DNA from: Smallanthus sonchifolius
Lineage: Eukaryota; Streptophyta; Magnoliopsida; Asterales; Asteraceae
DNA length: 64,000 nt
Direction of reading: 5' to 3'
Assembly: GCA_023525975.1 (NCBI GenBank)
Contig: CM042035.1
Location: 23,167,501 to 23,231,500, forward strand
Shown here: piece after piece, positions 45,561-57,660 of the stretch
Layout: the number at the start of each line of letters is the position of its first letter
Numbering within the stretch: the stretch's first letter is position 1
The notes under the pieces: model-generated
Seen by the model: the letters and a program-made list of their open reading frames with translations, nothing else
Databases searched by the model: none
What the model was told of the DNA's origin: nothing
Program-made: the position numbers and the translations under genes

Positions 45561-45950
45561 GAAATAACTTTTTCAGTCTATTACTTTATCCCCTTCCACA
45601 CATGACTCATTTTTACTTGCATTCTCCTCTTGCGCGCGCGTTCCGCCTTACGTCAACACGTGCGTCACCCGCTGGCGAGCGTTTAGTTCTTATACTTCCT
45701 TGTACAAAACATATTCCCACGCTCACCCGGGGCGTAAGAATAATTGACTAGTATATGAAGACACACGTGTTCCACTCGACGTCTAAACGTGTGTCTCCCG
45801 CGATCGGGCGTTCCCCGACACGGACCCGCGCGCCCGAGTCTTTACGTACGTTGACCGTTTTTTGACAAAAACTTGTTACGCCCACGCCCGCTTGCAAAAT
45901 AATCAACGGGTGACGTTGTTTTGAGCAAAAAAAAATAATTACTTAAAAAA

Positions 45951-46070
45951 GGGGTTGCAACACGAGGACTTCCCAGGGGGTCACACATCCTAGTACTACT
46001 CTCGCCCAAGCACGCTTAACTGCGGAGTTCTGATGGGATCCGGTGCTTTAGTGCTGGTATGATCGCAACA
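45951..46070 (-). rRNA. 5S rRNA: 5S rRNA gene, copy 91
   Basis: G1T and G86T. The first base is changed, removing the end pair of helix I and the initiating purine. Leader b, long (gagc) trailer, 3' spacer 390 bp. Confidence 0.93.
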
Positions 46071-46460
46071 GAAATAACTCTTCCATTCTATTAATTTATC
46101 CCCTTCCACACATGACTCATTTTTACTTGCATTCTCCTCTTGCGCGCGCGTTCCGCCTTACGTCAACACGTGCGTCACCCGCCGGCGAGCGTTTAGTTCT
46201 TATACTTCCTTGTACAAAACATATTCCCACGCTCACCCGAGGCGTAAGAATAATTGACTAGAATATGAAGACACACGTGTTCCACTCGACGTCTAAACGT
46301 GTGTCTCCCGCGATCGAGCGTTCCCCGACACGGACCCGCGCGCTCGAGTCTTTACGTACGTTGACCGTTTTTTGACAAAAACTTGTTACGCCCACGCCCG
46401 CTTGCAAAATAATCAACGGGTGACGTTGTTTTGAGTAAAAAAAAATAATTACTTAAAAAA

Positions 46461-46580
46461 GGGGTTGCAACACGAGGACTTCCCAGGGGGTCACCCATCC
46501 TAGTACTACTCTCGCCCAAGCACGCTTAACTGCGGAGTTCTGATGGGATCCGGTGCTTTAGTGCTGGTATGATCGCAACC
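46461..46580 (-). rRNA. 5S rRNA: 5S rRNA gene, copy 92
   Basis: Consensus, leader a, long trailer, 390-bp 3' spacer with gaatatg and a private gctcgag; pairs with copy 90. Confidence 0.98.
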
Positions 46581-46970
46581 GAAATAACTTTTTCAGTCTA
46601 TTACTTTATCCCCTTCCACACATGACTCATTTTTACTTGCATTCTCCTCTTGCGCGCGCGTTCCGCCTTACGTCAACACGTGCGTCACCCGCTGGCGAGC
46701 GTTTAGTTCTTATACTTCCTTGTACAAAACATATTCCCACGCTCACCCGGGGCGTAAGAATAATTGACTAGTATATGAAGACACACGTGTTCCACTCGAC
46801 GTCTAAACGTGTGTCTCCCGCGATCGGGCGTTCCCCGACACGGACCCGCGCGCCCGAGTCTTTACGTACGTTGACCGTTTTTTGACAAAAACTTGTTACG
46901 CCCACGCCCGCTTGCAAAATAATCAACGGGTGACGTTGTTTTGAGCAAAAAAAAATAATTACTTAAAAAA

Positions 46971-47090
46971 GGGGTTGCAACACGAGGACTTCCCAGGGGG
47001 TCACACATCCTAGTACTACTCTCGCCCAAGCACGCTTAACTGCGGAGTTCTGATGGGATCCGGTGCTTTAGTGCTGGTATGATCGCAACA
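46971..47090 (-). rRNA. 5S rRNA: 5S rRNA gene, copy 93
   Basis: G1T and G86T as in copy 91. Leader b with aacacttgcg further upstream, long (gagc) trailer, 3' spacer 390 bp. Confidence 0.93.
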
Positions 47091-47476
47091 GAAATAACTC
47101 TTCCATTCTATTAATTTATCCCCTTCCACACATGACTCATTTTTACTTGCATTCTCCTCTTGCGCGCGCGTTCCGCCTTACGTCAACACTTGCGTCACCC
47201 GCCGGCGAGCGTTTAGTTCTTATACTTCCTTGTACAAAACATATTCCCACGCTCACCCGAGGCGTAAGAATAATTGACTAGTATATGAAGACACACGTGT
47301 TCCACTCGACGTCTAACCGTGTGTCTCCCGCGATCGGGCGTTCCCCGACACGGACCCGCGCGCCCGAGTCTTTACGTACGTTAACCGTTTTTTGACAAAA
47401 ACTCGTTACGCCCACGTCCGCTTGCATAATAATCAACGGATGACGTTGTTTAGAGTAAAAAAAATAAATTTAAAAA

Positions 47477-47596
47477 GGGGTTGCAACACGAGGACTTCCC
47501 AGGGGGTCACCCATCCTAGTACTACTCTCGCCCAAGCACGCTTAACTGCGGAGTTCTGATGGGATCCGGTGCTTTAGTGCTGGTATGATCGCAACC
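47477..47596 (-). rRNA. 5S rRNA: 5S rRNA gene, copy 94
   Basis: Consensus, leader a, short trailer with an 8-A run, 3' spacer 386 bp. Confidence 0.98.
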
Positions 47597-47986
47597 GAAA
47601 TAACTTTTTCAGTCTATTACTTTATCCCCTTCCACACATGACTCATTTTTACTTGCATTCTCCTCTTGCGCGCGCGTTCCGCCTTACGTCAACACGTGCG
47701 TCACCCGCCGGCGAGCGTTTAGTTCTTATACTTCCTTGTACAAAACATATTCCAACGCTCACCCGGGGCGTAAGAATAATTGACTAGTATATGAAGACAC
47801 ACGTGTTCCACTCGACGTCTAAACGTGTGTCTCCCGCGATCGAGCGTTCCCCGACACGGACCCGCGCGCCCGAGTCTTTACGTACGTTGACCGTTTTTTG
47901 ACAAAAACTTGTTACGCCCACGCCCGCTTGCAAAATAATCAACGGGTGACGTTGTTTTGAGCAAAAAAAAATAATTACTTAAAAAA

Positions 47987-48106
47987 GGGGTTGCAACACG
48001 AGGACTTCCCAGGGGGTCACCCATCCTAGTACTACTCTCGCCCAAGCACGCTTAACTGCGGAGTTCTGATGGGATCCGGTGCTTTAGTGCTGTTATGATC
48101 GCAACC
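47987..48106 (-). rRNA. 5S rRNA: 5S rRNA gene, copy 95
   Basis: C14A, private, same site as C14G in copies 29/55. Leader a, long (gagc) trailer, 390-bp 3' spacer with attccaacg. Confidence 0.95.
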
Positions 48107-48496
48107 GAAATAACTTTTTCAGTCTATTACTTTATCCCCTTCCACACATGACTCATTTTTACTTGCATTCTCCTCTTGCGCGCGCGTTCCGCCTTACGTC
48201 AACACGTGCGTCACCCGCCGGCGAGCGTTTAGTTCTTATACTTCCTTGTACAAAACATATTCCCACGCTCACCCGGGGCATAAGAATAATTGACTAGTAT
48301 ATGAAGACACACGTGTTCCACTCGACGTCTAAACGTGTGTCTCCCGCGATCGAGCGTTCCCCGACACGGACCCGCGCGCCCGAGTCTTTACGTACGTTGA
48401 CCGTTTTTTGACAAAAACTTGTTACGCCCACGCCCGCTTGCAAAATAATCAACGGGTGACGTTGTTTTGAGTAAAAAAAAATAATTACTTAAAAAA

Positions 48497-48616
48497 GGGG
48501 TTGCAACACGAGGACTTCCCAGGGGGTCACCCATCCTAGTACTACTCTCGCCCAAGCACGCTTAACTGCGGAGTTCTGATGGGATCCGGTGCTTTAGTGC
48601 TGGTATGATCGCAACC
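48497..48616 (-). rRNA. 5S rRNA: 5S rRNA gene, copy 96
   Basis: Consensus, leader a, long trailer, 390-bp 3' spacer with ggggcataag. The 4,072-bp match to copy 104 starts at this gene. Confidence 0.98.
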
Positions 48617-49006
48617 GAAATAACTTTTTCAGTCTATTACTTTATCCCCTTCCACACATGACTCATTTTTACTTGCATTCTCCTCTTGCGCGCGCGTTCC
48701 GCCTTACGTCAACACGTGCGTCACCCGCCGGCGAGCGTTTAGTTCTTATACTTCCTTGTACAAAACATATTCCCACGCTCACCCGGGGCGTAAGAATAAT
48801 TGACTAGTATATGAAGACACACGTGTTCCACTCGACGTCTAAACGTGTGTCTCCCGCGATCGAGCGTTCCCCGACACGGACCCGCGCGCCCGAGTCTTTA
48901 CGTACGTTGACCGTTTTTTGACAAAAACTTGTTACGCCCACGCCCGCTTGCAAAATAATCAACGGGTGACGTTGTTTTGAGTAAAAAAAAATAATTACTT
49001 AAAAAA

Positions 49007-49126
49007 GGGGTTGCAACACGAGGACTTCCCAGGGGGTCACCCATCCTAGTACTACTCTCGCCCAAGCACGCTTAACTGCGGAGTTCTGATGGGATCCGGT
49101 GCTTTAGTGCTGGTATGATCGCAACC
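49007..49126 (-). rRNA. 5S rRNA: 5S rRNA gene, copy 97
   Basis: Consensus, leader a, long trailer, 3' spacer 390 bp; nearly the same unit as copies 96, 105 and 113. Confidence 0.98.
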
Positions 49127-49516
49127 GAAATAACTTTTTCAGTCTATTACTTTATCCCCTTCCACACATGACTCATTTTTACTTGCATTCTCCTCTTGCG
49201 CGCGCGTTCCGCCTTACGTCAACACGTGCGTCACCCGCCGGCGAGCGTTTAGTTCTTATACTTCCTTGTACAAAACATATTCCCACGCTCACCCGGGGCG
49301 TAAGAATAATTGACTAGTATATGAAGACACACGTGTTCCACTCGACGTCTAAACGTGTGTCTCCCGCGATCGAGCGTTCCCCGACACGGACCCGCGCGCC
49401 CGAGTCTTTACGTACGTTGACCGTTTTTTGACAAAAATTTGTTACGCCCACGCCCGCTTGCAAAATAATCAACGGGTGACGTTGTTTTGAGTAAAAAAAA
49501 ATAATTACTTAAAAAA

Positions 49517-49636
49517 GGGGTTGCAACACGAGGACTTCCCAGGGGGTCACCCATCCTAGTACTACTCTCGCCCAAGCACGCTTAACTGCGGAGTTCTGAT
49601 GGGATCCGGTGCATTAGTGCTGGTATGATCGCAACC
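49517..49636 (-). rRNA. 5S rRNA: 5S rRNA gene, copy 98
   Basis: A24T alone, the usual plant base. Leader d with cttgtgagcgcg beyond; long trailer; 390-bp 3' spacer with aaaaatttg. Pairs with copy 106. Confidence 0.96.
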
Positions 49637-50025
49637 GAAGTAACTCTTTCAGTCTATTACTTTATCCCCTTCCACACATGACTCATTTTTACTTGCATTC
49701 TCCGCTTGTGAGCGCGTTCCGCCTTACGTCAACACGTGCGTCACCCGCCGGCGAGCGTTTAGTTCTTATACTTCCTTGTACAAAACATATTCCCACGCTC
49801 ACCCGGGGCGTAAGAATAATTGACTAGTATATGAAGACACACGTGTTCCACTCGACGTCTAAACGTGTGTCTCCCGCGATCGGGCGTTCCCCGACACGGA
49901 CCCGCGCGCCCGAGTCTTTACGTACGTTGACCGTTTTTGACAAAAACTTGTTACGCCCACGCCCGCTTGCAAAATAATCAACGGGTGACGTTGTTTTGAG
50001 TAAAAAAAAATAATTACTTAAAAAA

Positions 50026-50145
50026 GGGGTTGCAACACGAGGACTTCCCAGGGGGTCACCAATCCTAGTACTACTCTCGCCCAAGCACGCTTAACTGCGG
50101 AGTTCTGATGGGATCCGGTGCTTTAGTGCTGGTATGATCGCAACC
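50026..50145 (-). rRNA. 5S rRNA: 5S rRNA gene, copy 99
   Basis: G85T, leader c, long trailer, 3' spacer 389 bp. Pairs with copies 102, 107 and 110. Confidence 0.95.
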
Positions 50146-50535
50146 GAAATAACTCTTTCATTCTATTACTTTATCCCCTTCCACACATGACTCATTTTTA
50201 CTTGCATTCTCCTCTTGCGCGCGCGTTCCGCCTTACGTCAACACGTGCGTCACCCGCTGGCGAGCGTTTAGTTCTTATACTTCCTTGTACAAAACATATT
50301 CCCACGCTCACCCGGGGCGTAAGAATAATTGACTAGTATATGAAGACACACGTGTTCCACTCGACGTCTAAACGTGTGTCTCCCGCGATCGGGCGTTCCC
50401 CGACACGGACCCGCGCGCCCAAGTCTTTACGTACGTTGACCGTTTTTTGACAAAAACTTGTTACGCCCACGCCCGCTTGCAAAATAATCAACGGGTGACG
50501 TTGTTTTGAGCAAAAAAAAATAATTACTTAAAAAA

Positions 50536-50655
50536 GGGGTTGCAACACGAGGACTTCCCAGGGGGTCACACATCCTAGTACTACTCTCGCCCAAGCACGC
50601 TTAACTGCGGAGTTCTGATGGGATCCGGTGCTTTAGTGCTGGTATGATCGCAACC
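50536..50655 (-). rRNA. 5S rRNA: 5S rRNA gene, copy 100
   Basis: G86T, leader b, long (gagc) trailer, 390-bp 3' spacer with gcccaagtc; pairs with copy 108. Confidence 0.95.
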
Positions 50656-51042
50656 GAAATAACTCTTCCATTCTATTAATTTATCCCCTTCCACACATGA
50701 CTCATTTTTACTTGCATTCTCCTCTTGCGCGCGCGTTCCGCCTTACGTCAACACGTGCGTCACCCGCCGGCGAGCGTTTAGTTCTTATACTTCCTTGTAC
50801 AAAACATATTCCCACGCTCACCCGAGGCGTAAGAATAATTGACTAGTATATGAAGACACACGTGTTCCACTCGACGTCTAACCGTGTGTCTCCCGCAATC
50901 GGGCGTTCCCCGACACGGACCCGCGCCCCCGAGTCTTTACGTACGTTAACCGTTTTTTGACAAAAACTTGTTACGCCCACGTCCGCTTGCATAATAATCA
51001 ACGGATGACGTTGTTTAGAGTAAAAAAAAATAAATTTAAAAA

Positions 51043-51162
51043 GGGGTTGCAACACGAGGACTTCCCAGGGGGTCACCCATCCTAGTACTACTCTCGCCCA
51101 AGCACGCTTAACTGCGGAGTTCTGATGGGATCCGGTGCTTTAGTGCTGGTATGATCGCAACC
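51043..51162 (-). rRNA. 5S rRNA: 5S rRNA gene, copy 101
   Basis: Consensus gene with leader d, short trailer, 387-bp 3' spacer with cccgcaatc and gcgcccccg; pairs with copy 109. Confidence 0.97.
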
Positions 51163-51551
51163 GAAGTAACTCTTTCAGTCTATTACTTTATCCCCTTCCA
51201 CACATGACTCATTTTTACTTGCATTCTCCGCTTGTGAGCGCGTTCCGCCTTACGTCAACACGTGCGTCACCCGCCGGCGAGCGTTTAGTTCTTATACTTC
51301 CTTGTACAAAACATATACCCACGCTCACCCGGGGCGTAAGAATAATTGACTAGTATATGAAGACACACGTGTTCCACTCGACGTCTAAACGTGTGTCTCC
51401 CGCGATCGGGCGTTCCCCGACACGGACCCGCGCGCCCGAGTCTTTACGTACGTTGACCGTTTTTGACAAAAACTTGTTACGCCCACGCCCGCTTGCAAAA
51501 TAATCAACGGGTGACGTTGTTTTGAGTAAAAAAAAATAATTACTTAAAAAA

Positions 51552-51671
51552 GGGGTTGCAACACGAGGACTTCCCAGGGGGTCACCAATCCTAGTACTAC
51601 TCTCGCCCAAGCACGCTTAACTGCGGAGTTCTGATGGGATCCGGTGCTTTAGTGCTGGTATGATCGCAACC
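51552..51671 (-). rRNA. 5S rRNA: 5S rRNA gene, copy 102
   Basis: G85T, leader c, long trailer, 389-bp 3' spacer with catataccc; pairs with copy 110. Confidence 0.95.
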
Positions 51672-52061
51672 GAAATAACTCTTTCATTCTATTACTTTAT
51701 CCCCTTCCACACATGACTCATTTTTACTTGCATTCTCCTCTTGCGCGCGCGTTCCGCCTTACGTCAACACGTGCGTCACCCGCTGGCGAGCGTTTAGTTC
51801 TTATACTTCCTTGTACAAAACATATTCCCACGCTCACCCGGGGCGTAAGAATAATTGACTAGTATATGAAGACACACGTGTTCCACTCGACGTCTAAACG
51901 TGTGTCTCCCGCGATCGGGCGTTCCCCGACACGGACCCGCGCGCCCGAGTCTTTACGTACGTTGACCGTTTTTTGACAAAAACTTGTTACGCCCACGCCC
52001 GCTTGCAAAATAATCAACGGGTGACGTTGTTTTGAGCAAAAAAAAATAATTACTTAAAAAA

Positions 52062-52181
52062 GAGGTTGCAACACGAGGACTTCCCAGGGGGTCACACATC
52101 CTAGTACTACTCTCGCCCAAGCACGCTTAACTGCGGAGTTCTGATGGGATCCGGTGCTTTAGTGCTGGTATGATCGCAACC
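52062..52181 (-). rRNA. 5S rRNA: 5S rRNA gene, copy 103
   Basis: G86T and C119T, so the 3' end reads CCTC before the T-run. Leader b, long (gagc) trailer, 3' spacer 390 bp; pairs with copy 111. Confidence 0.94.
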
Positions 52182-52568
52182 GAAATAACTCTTCCATTCT
52201 ATTAATTTATCCCCTTCCACACATGACTCATTTTTACTTGCATTCTCCTCTTGCGCGCGCGTTCCGCCTTACGTCAACACGTGCGTCACCCGCCGGCGAG
52301 CGTTTAGTTCTTATACTTCCTTGTACAAAACATATTCCCACGCTCACCCGAGGCGTAAGAATAATTGACTAGTATATGAAGACACACGTGTTCCACTCGA
52401 CGTCTAACCGTGTGTCTCCCGCGATCGGGCGTTCCCCGACACGGACCCGCGCGCCCGAGTCTTTACGTACGTTAACCGTTTTTTGACAAAAACTTGTTAC
52501 GCCCACGTCCGCTTGCATAATAATCAACGGATGACGTTGTTTAGAGTAAAAAAAAATAAATTTAAAAA

Positions 52569-52688
52569 GGGGTTGCAACACGAGGACTTCCCAGGGGGTC
52601 ACCCATCCTAGTACTACTCTCGCCCAAGCACGCTTAACTGCGGAGTTCTGATGGGATCCGGTGCTTTAGTGCTGGTATGATCGCAACC
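52569..52688 (-). rRNA. 5S rRNA: 5S rRNA gene, copy 104
   Basis: Consensus, leader a, short trailer, 3' spacer 387 bp; pairs with copy 112 and, from the gene upstream, with copy 96. Confidence 0.98.
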
Positions 52689-53078
52689 GAAATAACTTTT
52701 TCAGTCTATTACTTTATCCCCTTCCACACATGACTCATTTTTACTTGCATTCTCCTCTTGCGCGCGCGTTCCGCCTTACGTCAACACGTGCGTCACCCGC
52801 CGGCGAGCGTTTAGTTCTTATACTTCCTTGTACAAAACATATTCCCACGCTCACCCGGGGCGTAAGAATAATTGACTAGTATATGAAGACACACGTGTTC
52901 CACTCGACGTCTAAACGTGTGTCTCCCGCGATCGAGCGTTCCCCGACACGGACCCGCGCGCCCGAGTCTTTACGTACGTTGACCGTTTTTTGACAAAAAC
53001 TTGTTACGCCCACGCCCGCTTGCAAAATAATCAACGGGTGACGTTGTTTTGAGTAAAAAAAAATAATTACTTAAAAAA

Positions 53079-53198
53079 GGGGTTGCAACACGAGGACTTC
53101 CCAGGGGGTCACCCATCCTAGTACTACTCTCGCCCAAGCACGCTTAACTGCGGAGTTCTGATGGGATCCGGTGCTTTAGTGCTGGTATGATCGCAACC
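53079..53198 (-). rRNA. 5S rRNA: 5S rRNA gene, copy 105
   Basis: Consensus, leader a, long trailer, 3' spacer 390 bp; pairs with copies 97 and 113. Confidence 0.98.
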
Positions 53199-53588
53199 GA
53201 AATAACTTTTTCAGTCTATTACTTTATCCCCTTCCACACATGACTCATTTTTACTTGCATTCTCCTCTTGCGCGCGCGTTCCGCCTTACGTCAACACGTG
53301 CGTCACCCGCCGGCGAGCGTTTAGTTCTTATACTTCCTTGTACAAAACATATTCCCACGCTCACCCGGGGCGTAAGAATAATTGACTAGTATATGAAGAC
53401 ACACGTGTTCCACTCGACGTCTAAACGTGTGTCTCCCGCGATCGAGCGTTCCCCGACACGGACCCGCGCGCCCGAGTCTTTACGTACGTTGACCGTTTTT
53501 TGACAAAAATTTGTTACGCCCACGCCCGCTTGCAAAATAATCAACGGGTGACGTTGTTTTGAGTAAAAAAAAATAATTACTTAAAAAA

Positions 53589-53708
53589 GGGGTTGCAACA
53601 CGAGGACTTCCCAGGGGGTCACCCATCCTAGTACTACTCTCGCCCAAGCACGCTTAACTGCGGAGTTCTGATGGGATCCGGTGCATTAGTGCTGGTATGA
53701 TCGCAACC
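53589..53708 (-). rRNA. 5S rRNA: 5S rRNA gene, copy 106
   Basis: A24T, leader d with cttgtgagcgcg, long trailer, 390-bp 3' spacer with aaaaatttg; pairs with copy 98. Confidence 0.96.
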
Positions 53709-54097
53709 GAAGTAACTCTTTCAGTCTATTACTTTATCCCCTTCCACACATGACTCATTTTTACTTGCATTCTCCGCTTGTGAGCGCGTTCCGCCTTACG
53801 TCAACACGTGCGTCACCCGCCGGCGAGCGTTTAGTTCTTATACTTCCTTGTACAAAACATATTCCCACGCTCACCCGGGGCGTAAGAATAATTGACTAGT
53901 ATATGAAGACACACGTGTTCCACTCGACGTCTAAACGTGTGTCTCCCGCGATCGGGCGTTCCCCGACACGGACCCGCGCGCCCGAGTCTTTACGTACGTT
54001 GACCGTTTTTGACAAAAACTTGTTACGCCCACGCCCGCTTGCAAAATAATCAACGGGTGACGTTGTTTTGAGTAAAAAAAAATAATTACTTAAAAAA

Positions 54098-54217
54098 GGG
54101 GTTGCAACACGAGGACTTCCCAGGGGGTCACCAATCCTAGTACTACTCTCGCCCAAGCACGCTTAACTGCGGAGTTCTGATGGGATCCGGTGCTTTAGTG
54201 CTGGTATGATCGCAACC
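54098..54217 (-). rRNA. 5S rRNA: 5S rRNA gene, copy 107
   Basis: G85T, leader c, long trailer, 3' spacer 389 bp; pairs with copy 99. Confidence 0.95.
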
Positions 54218-54607
54218 GAAATAACTCTTTCATTCTATTACTTTATCCCCTTCCACACATGACTCATTTTTACTTGCATTCTCCTCTTGCGCGCGCGTTC
54301 CGCCTTACGTCAACACGTGCGTCACCCGCTGGCGAGCGTTTAGTTCTTATACTTCCTTGTACAAAACATATTCCCACGCTCACCCGGGGCGTAAGAATAA
54401 TTGACTAGTATATGAAGACACACGTGTTCCACTCGACGTCTAAACGTGTGTCTCCCGCGATCGGGCGTTCCCCGACACGGACCCGCGCGCCCAAGTCTTT
54501 ACGTACGTTGACCGTTTTTTGACAAAAACTTGTTACGCCCACGCCCGCTTGCAAAATAATCAACGGGTGACGTTGTTTTGAGCAAAAAAAAATAATTACT
54601 TAAAAAA

Positions 54608-54727
54608 GGGGTTGCAACACGAGGACTTCCCAGGGGGTCACACATCCTAGTACTACTCTCGCCCAAGCACGCTTAACTGCGGAGTTCTGATGGGATCCGG
54701 TGCTTTAGTGCTGGTATGATCGCAACC
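54608..54727 (-). rRNA. 5S rRNA: 5S rRNA gene, copy 108
   Basis: G86T, leader b, long (gagc) trailer, 390-bp 3' spacer with gcccaagtc; pairs with copy 100. Confidence 0.95.
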
Positions 54728-55114
54728 GAAATAACTCTTCCATTCTATTAATTTATCCCCTTCCACACATGACTCATTTTTACTTGCATTCTCCTCTTGC
54801 GCGCGCGTTCCGCCTTACGTCAACACGTGCGTCACCCGCCGGCGAGCGTTTAGTTCTTATACTTCCTTGTACAAAACATATTCCCACGCTCACCCGAGGC
54901 GTAAGAATAATTGACTAGTATATGAAGACACACGTGTTCCACTCGACGTCTAACCGTGTGTCTCCCGCAATCGGGCGTTCCCCGACACGGACCCGCGCCC
55001 CCGAGTCTTTACGTACGTTAACCGTTTTTTGACAAAAACTTGTTACGCCCACGTCCGCTTGCATAATAATCAACGGATGACGTTGTTTAGAGTAAAAAAA
55101 AATAAATTTAAAAA

Positions 55115-55234
55115 GGGGTTGCAACACGAGGACTTCCCAGGGGGTCACCCATCCTAGTACTACTCTCGCCCAAGCACGCTTAACTGCGGAGTTCTGATGG
55201 GATCCGGTGCTTTAGTGCTGGTATGATCGCAACC
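55115..55234 (-). rRNA. 5S rRNA: 5S rRNA gene, copy 109
   Basis: Consensus, leader d, short trailer, 387-bp 3' spacer with cccgcaatc; pairs with copy 101. Confidence 0.97.
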
Positions 55235-55623
55235 GAAGTAACTCTTTCAGTCTATTACTTTATCCCCTTCCACACATGACTCATTTTTACTTGCATTCTC
55301 CGCTTGTGAGCGCGTTCCGCCTTACGTCAACACGTGCGTCACCCGCCGGCGAGCGTTTAGTTCTTATACTTCCTTGTACAAAACATATACCCACGCTCAC
55401 CCGGGGCGTAAGAATAATTGACTAGTATATGAAGACACACGTGTTCCACTCGACGTCTAAACGTGTGTCTCCCGCGATCGGGCGTTCCCCGACACGGACC
55501 CGCGCGCCCGAGTCTTTACGTACGTTGACCGTTTTTGACAAAAACTTGTTACGCCCACGCCCGCTTGCAAAATAATCAACGGGTGACGTTGTTTTGAGTA
55601 AAAAAAAATAATTACTTAAAAAA

Positions 55624-55743
55624 GGGGTTGCAACACGAGGACTTCCCAGGGGGTCACCAATCCTAGTACTACTCTCGCCCAAGCACGCTTAACTGCGGAG
55701 TTCTGATGGGATCCGGTGCTTTAGTGCTGGTATGATCGCAACC
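55624..55743 (-). rRNA. 5S rRNA: 5S rRNA gene, copy 110
   Basis: G85T, leader c, long trailer, 389-bp 3' spacer with catataccc; pairs with copy 102. Confidence 0.95.
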
Positions 55744-56133
55744 GAAATAACTCTTTCATTCTATTACTTTATCCCCTTCCACACATGACTCATTTTTACT
55801 TGCATTCTCCTCTTGCGCGCGCGTTCCGCCTTACGTCAACACGTGCGTCACCCGCTGGCGAGCGTTTAGTTCTTATACTTCCTTGTACAAAACATATTCC
55901 CACGCTCACCCGGGGCGTAAGAATAATTGACTAGTATATGAAGACACACGTGTTCCACTCGACGTCTAAACGTGTGTCTCCCGCGATCGGGCGTTCCCCG
56001 ACACGGACCCGCGCGCCCGAGTCTTTACGTACGTTGACCGTTTTTTGACAAAAACTTGTTACGCCCACGCCCGCTTGCAAAATAATCAACGGGTGACGTT
56101 GTTTTGAGCAAAAAAAAATAATTACTTAAAAAA

Positions 56134-56253
56134 GAGGTTGCAACACGAGGACTTCCCAGGGGGTCACACATCCTAGTACTACTCTCGCCCAAGCACGCTT
56201 AACTGCGGAGTTCTGATGGGATCCGGTGCTTTAGTGCTGGTATGATCGCAACC
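56134..56253 (-). rRNA. 5S rRNA: 5S rRNA gene, copy 111
   Basis: G86T and C119T as in copy 103. Leader b, long (gagc) trailer, 3' spacer 390 bp. Confidence 0.94.
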
Positions 56254-56640
56254 GAAATAACTCTTCCATTCTATTAATTTATCCCCTTCCACACATGACT
56301 CATTTTTACTTGCATTCTCCTCTTGCGCGCGCGTTCCGCCTTACGTCAACACGTGCGTCACCCGCCGGCGAGCGTTTAGTTCTTATACTTCCTTGTACAA
56401 AACATATTCCCACGCTCACCCGAGGCGTAAGAATAATTGACTAGTATATGAAGACACACGTGTTCCACTCGACGTCTAACCGTGTGTCTCCCGCGATCGG
56501 GCGTTCCCCGACACGGACCCGCGCGCCCGAGTCTTTACGTACGTTAACCGTTTTTTGACAAAAACTTGTTACGCCCACGTCCGCTTGCATAATAATCAAC
56601 GGATGACGTTGTTTAGAGTAAAAAAAAATAAATTTAAAAA

Positions 56641-56760
56641 GGGGTTGCAACACGAGGACTTCCCAGGGGGTCACCCATCCTAGTACTACTCTCGCCCAAG
56701 CACGCTTAACTGCGGAGTTCTGATGGGATCCGGTGCTTTAGTGCTGGTATGATCGCAACC
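56641..56760 (-). rRNA. 5S rRNA: 5S rRNA gene, copy 112
   Basis: Consensus, leader a, short trailer, 3' spacer 387 bp; pairs with copy 104. Confidence 0.98.
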
Positions 56761-57150
56761 GAAATAACTTTTTCAGTCTATTACTTTATCCCCTTCCACA
56801 CATGACTCATTTTTACTTGCATTCTCCTCTTGCGCGCGCGTTCCGCCTTACGTCAACACGTGCGTCACCCGCCGGCGAGCGTTTAGTTCTTATACTTCCT
56901 TGTACAAAACATATTCCCACGCTCACCCGGGGCGTAAGAATAATTGACTAGTATATGAAGACACACGTGTTCCACTCGACGTCTAAACGTGTGTCTCCCG
57001 CGATCGAGCGTTCCCCGACACGGACCCGCGCGCCCGAGTCTTTACGTACGTTGACCGTTTTTTGACAAAAACTTGTTACGCCCACGCCCGCTTGCAAAAT
57101 AATCAACGGGTGACGTTGTTTTGAGTAAAAAAAAATAATTACTTAAAAAA

Positions 57151-57270
57151 GGGGTTGCAACACGAGGACTTCCCAGGGGGTCACCCATCCTAGTACTACT
57201 CTCGCCCAAGCACGCTTAACTGCGGAGTTCTGATGGGATCCGGTGCTTTAGTGCTGGTATGATCGCAACC
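57151..57270 (-). rRNA. 5S rRNA: 5S rRNA gene, copy 113
   Basis: Consensus, leader a, long trailer, 3' spacer 390 bp; last clear match in the 4,072-bp series. Confidence 0.98.
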
Positions 57271-57660
57271 GAAATAACTTTTTCAGTCTATTACTTTATC
57301 CCCTTCCACACATGACTCATTTTTACTTGCATTCTCCTCTTGCGCGCGCGTTCCGCCTTACGTCAACACGTGCGTCACCCGCCGGCGAGCGTTTAGTTCT
57401 TATACTTCCTTGTACAAAACATATTCCCACGCTCACCCGGGGCGTAAGAATAATTGACTAGTATATGAAGACACACGTGTTCCACTCGACGTCTAAACGT
57501 GTGTCTCCCGCGATCGAGCGTTCCCCGACACGGACCCGCGCGCCCGAGTCTTTACGTACGTTGACCGTTTTTTGACAAAAACTTGTTACGCTCACGCCCG
57601 CTTGCAAAATAATCAACGGGTGACGTTGTTTTGAGTAAAAAAAAATAATTACTTAAAAAA

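Larger units (their letters stand above)
45180..47260. repeat. 2-unit tandem duplication, period 1,020 bp
   Basis: Copies 90-91 equal 92-93. The shared mark is G1T with G86T in copies 91 and 93 and gactagaatatg in the spacer. The second round has ccgcgcgctcgag at about 46338 and aacacttgcg at about 47185 as private changes. Confidence 0.85.
48497..57600. repeat. 8-unit tandem duplication, period 4,072 bp, with nested trimer
   Basis: Copies 96-105 match 104-113 at an offset of 4,072 bp. Shared rare markers include aaaaatttgtt (49437/53508), cgcccaagtc, cccgcaatcg with gcgcccccga, catatacccac and the C119T genes 103/111. Inside each round, three units (99-101 and 102-104; 107-109 and 110-112) repeat at 1,526 bp. 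Confidence 0.9.
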
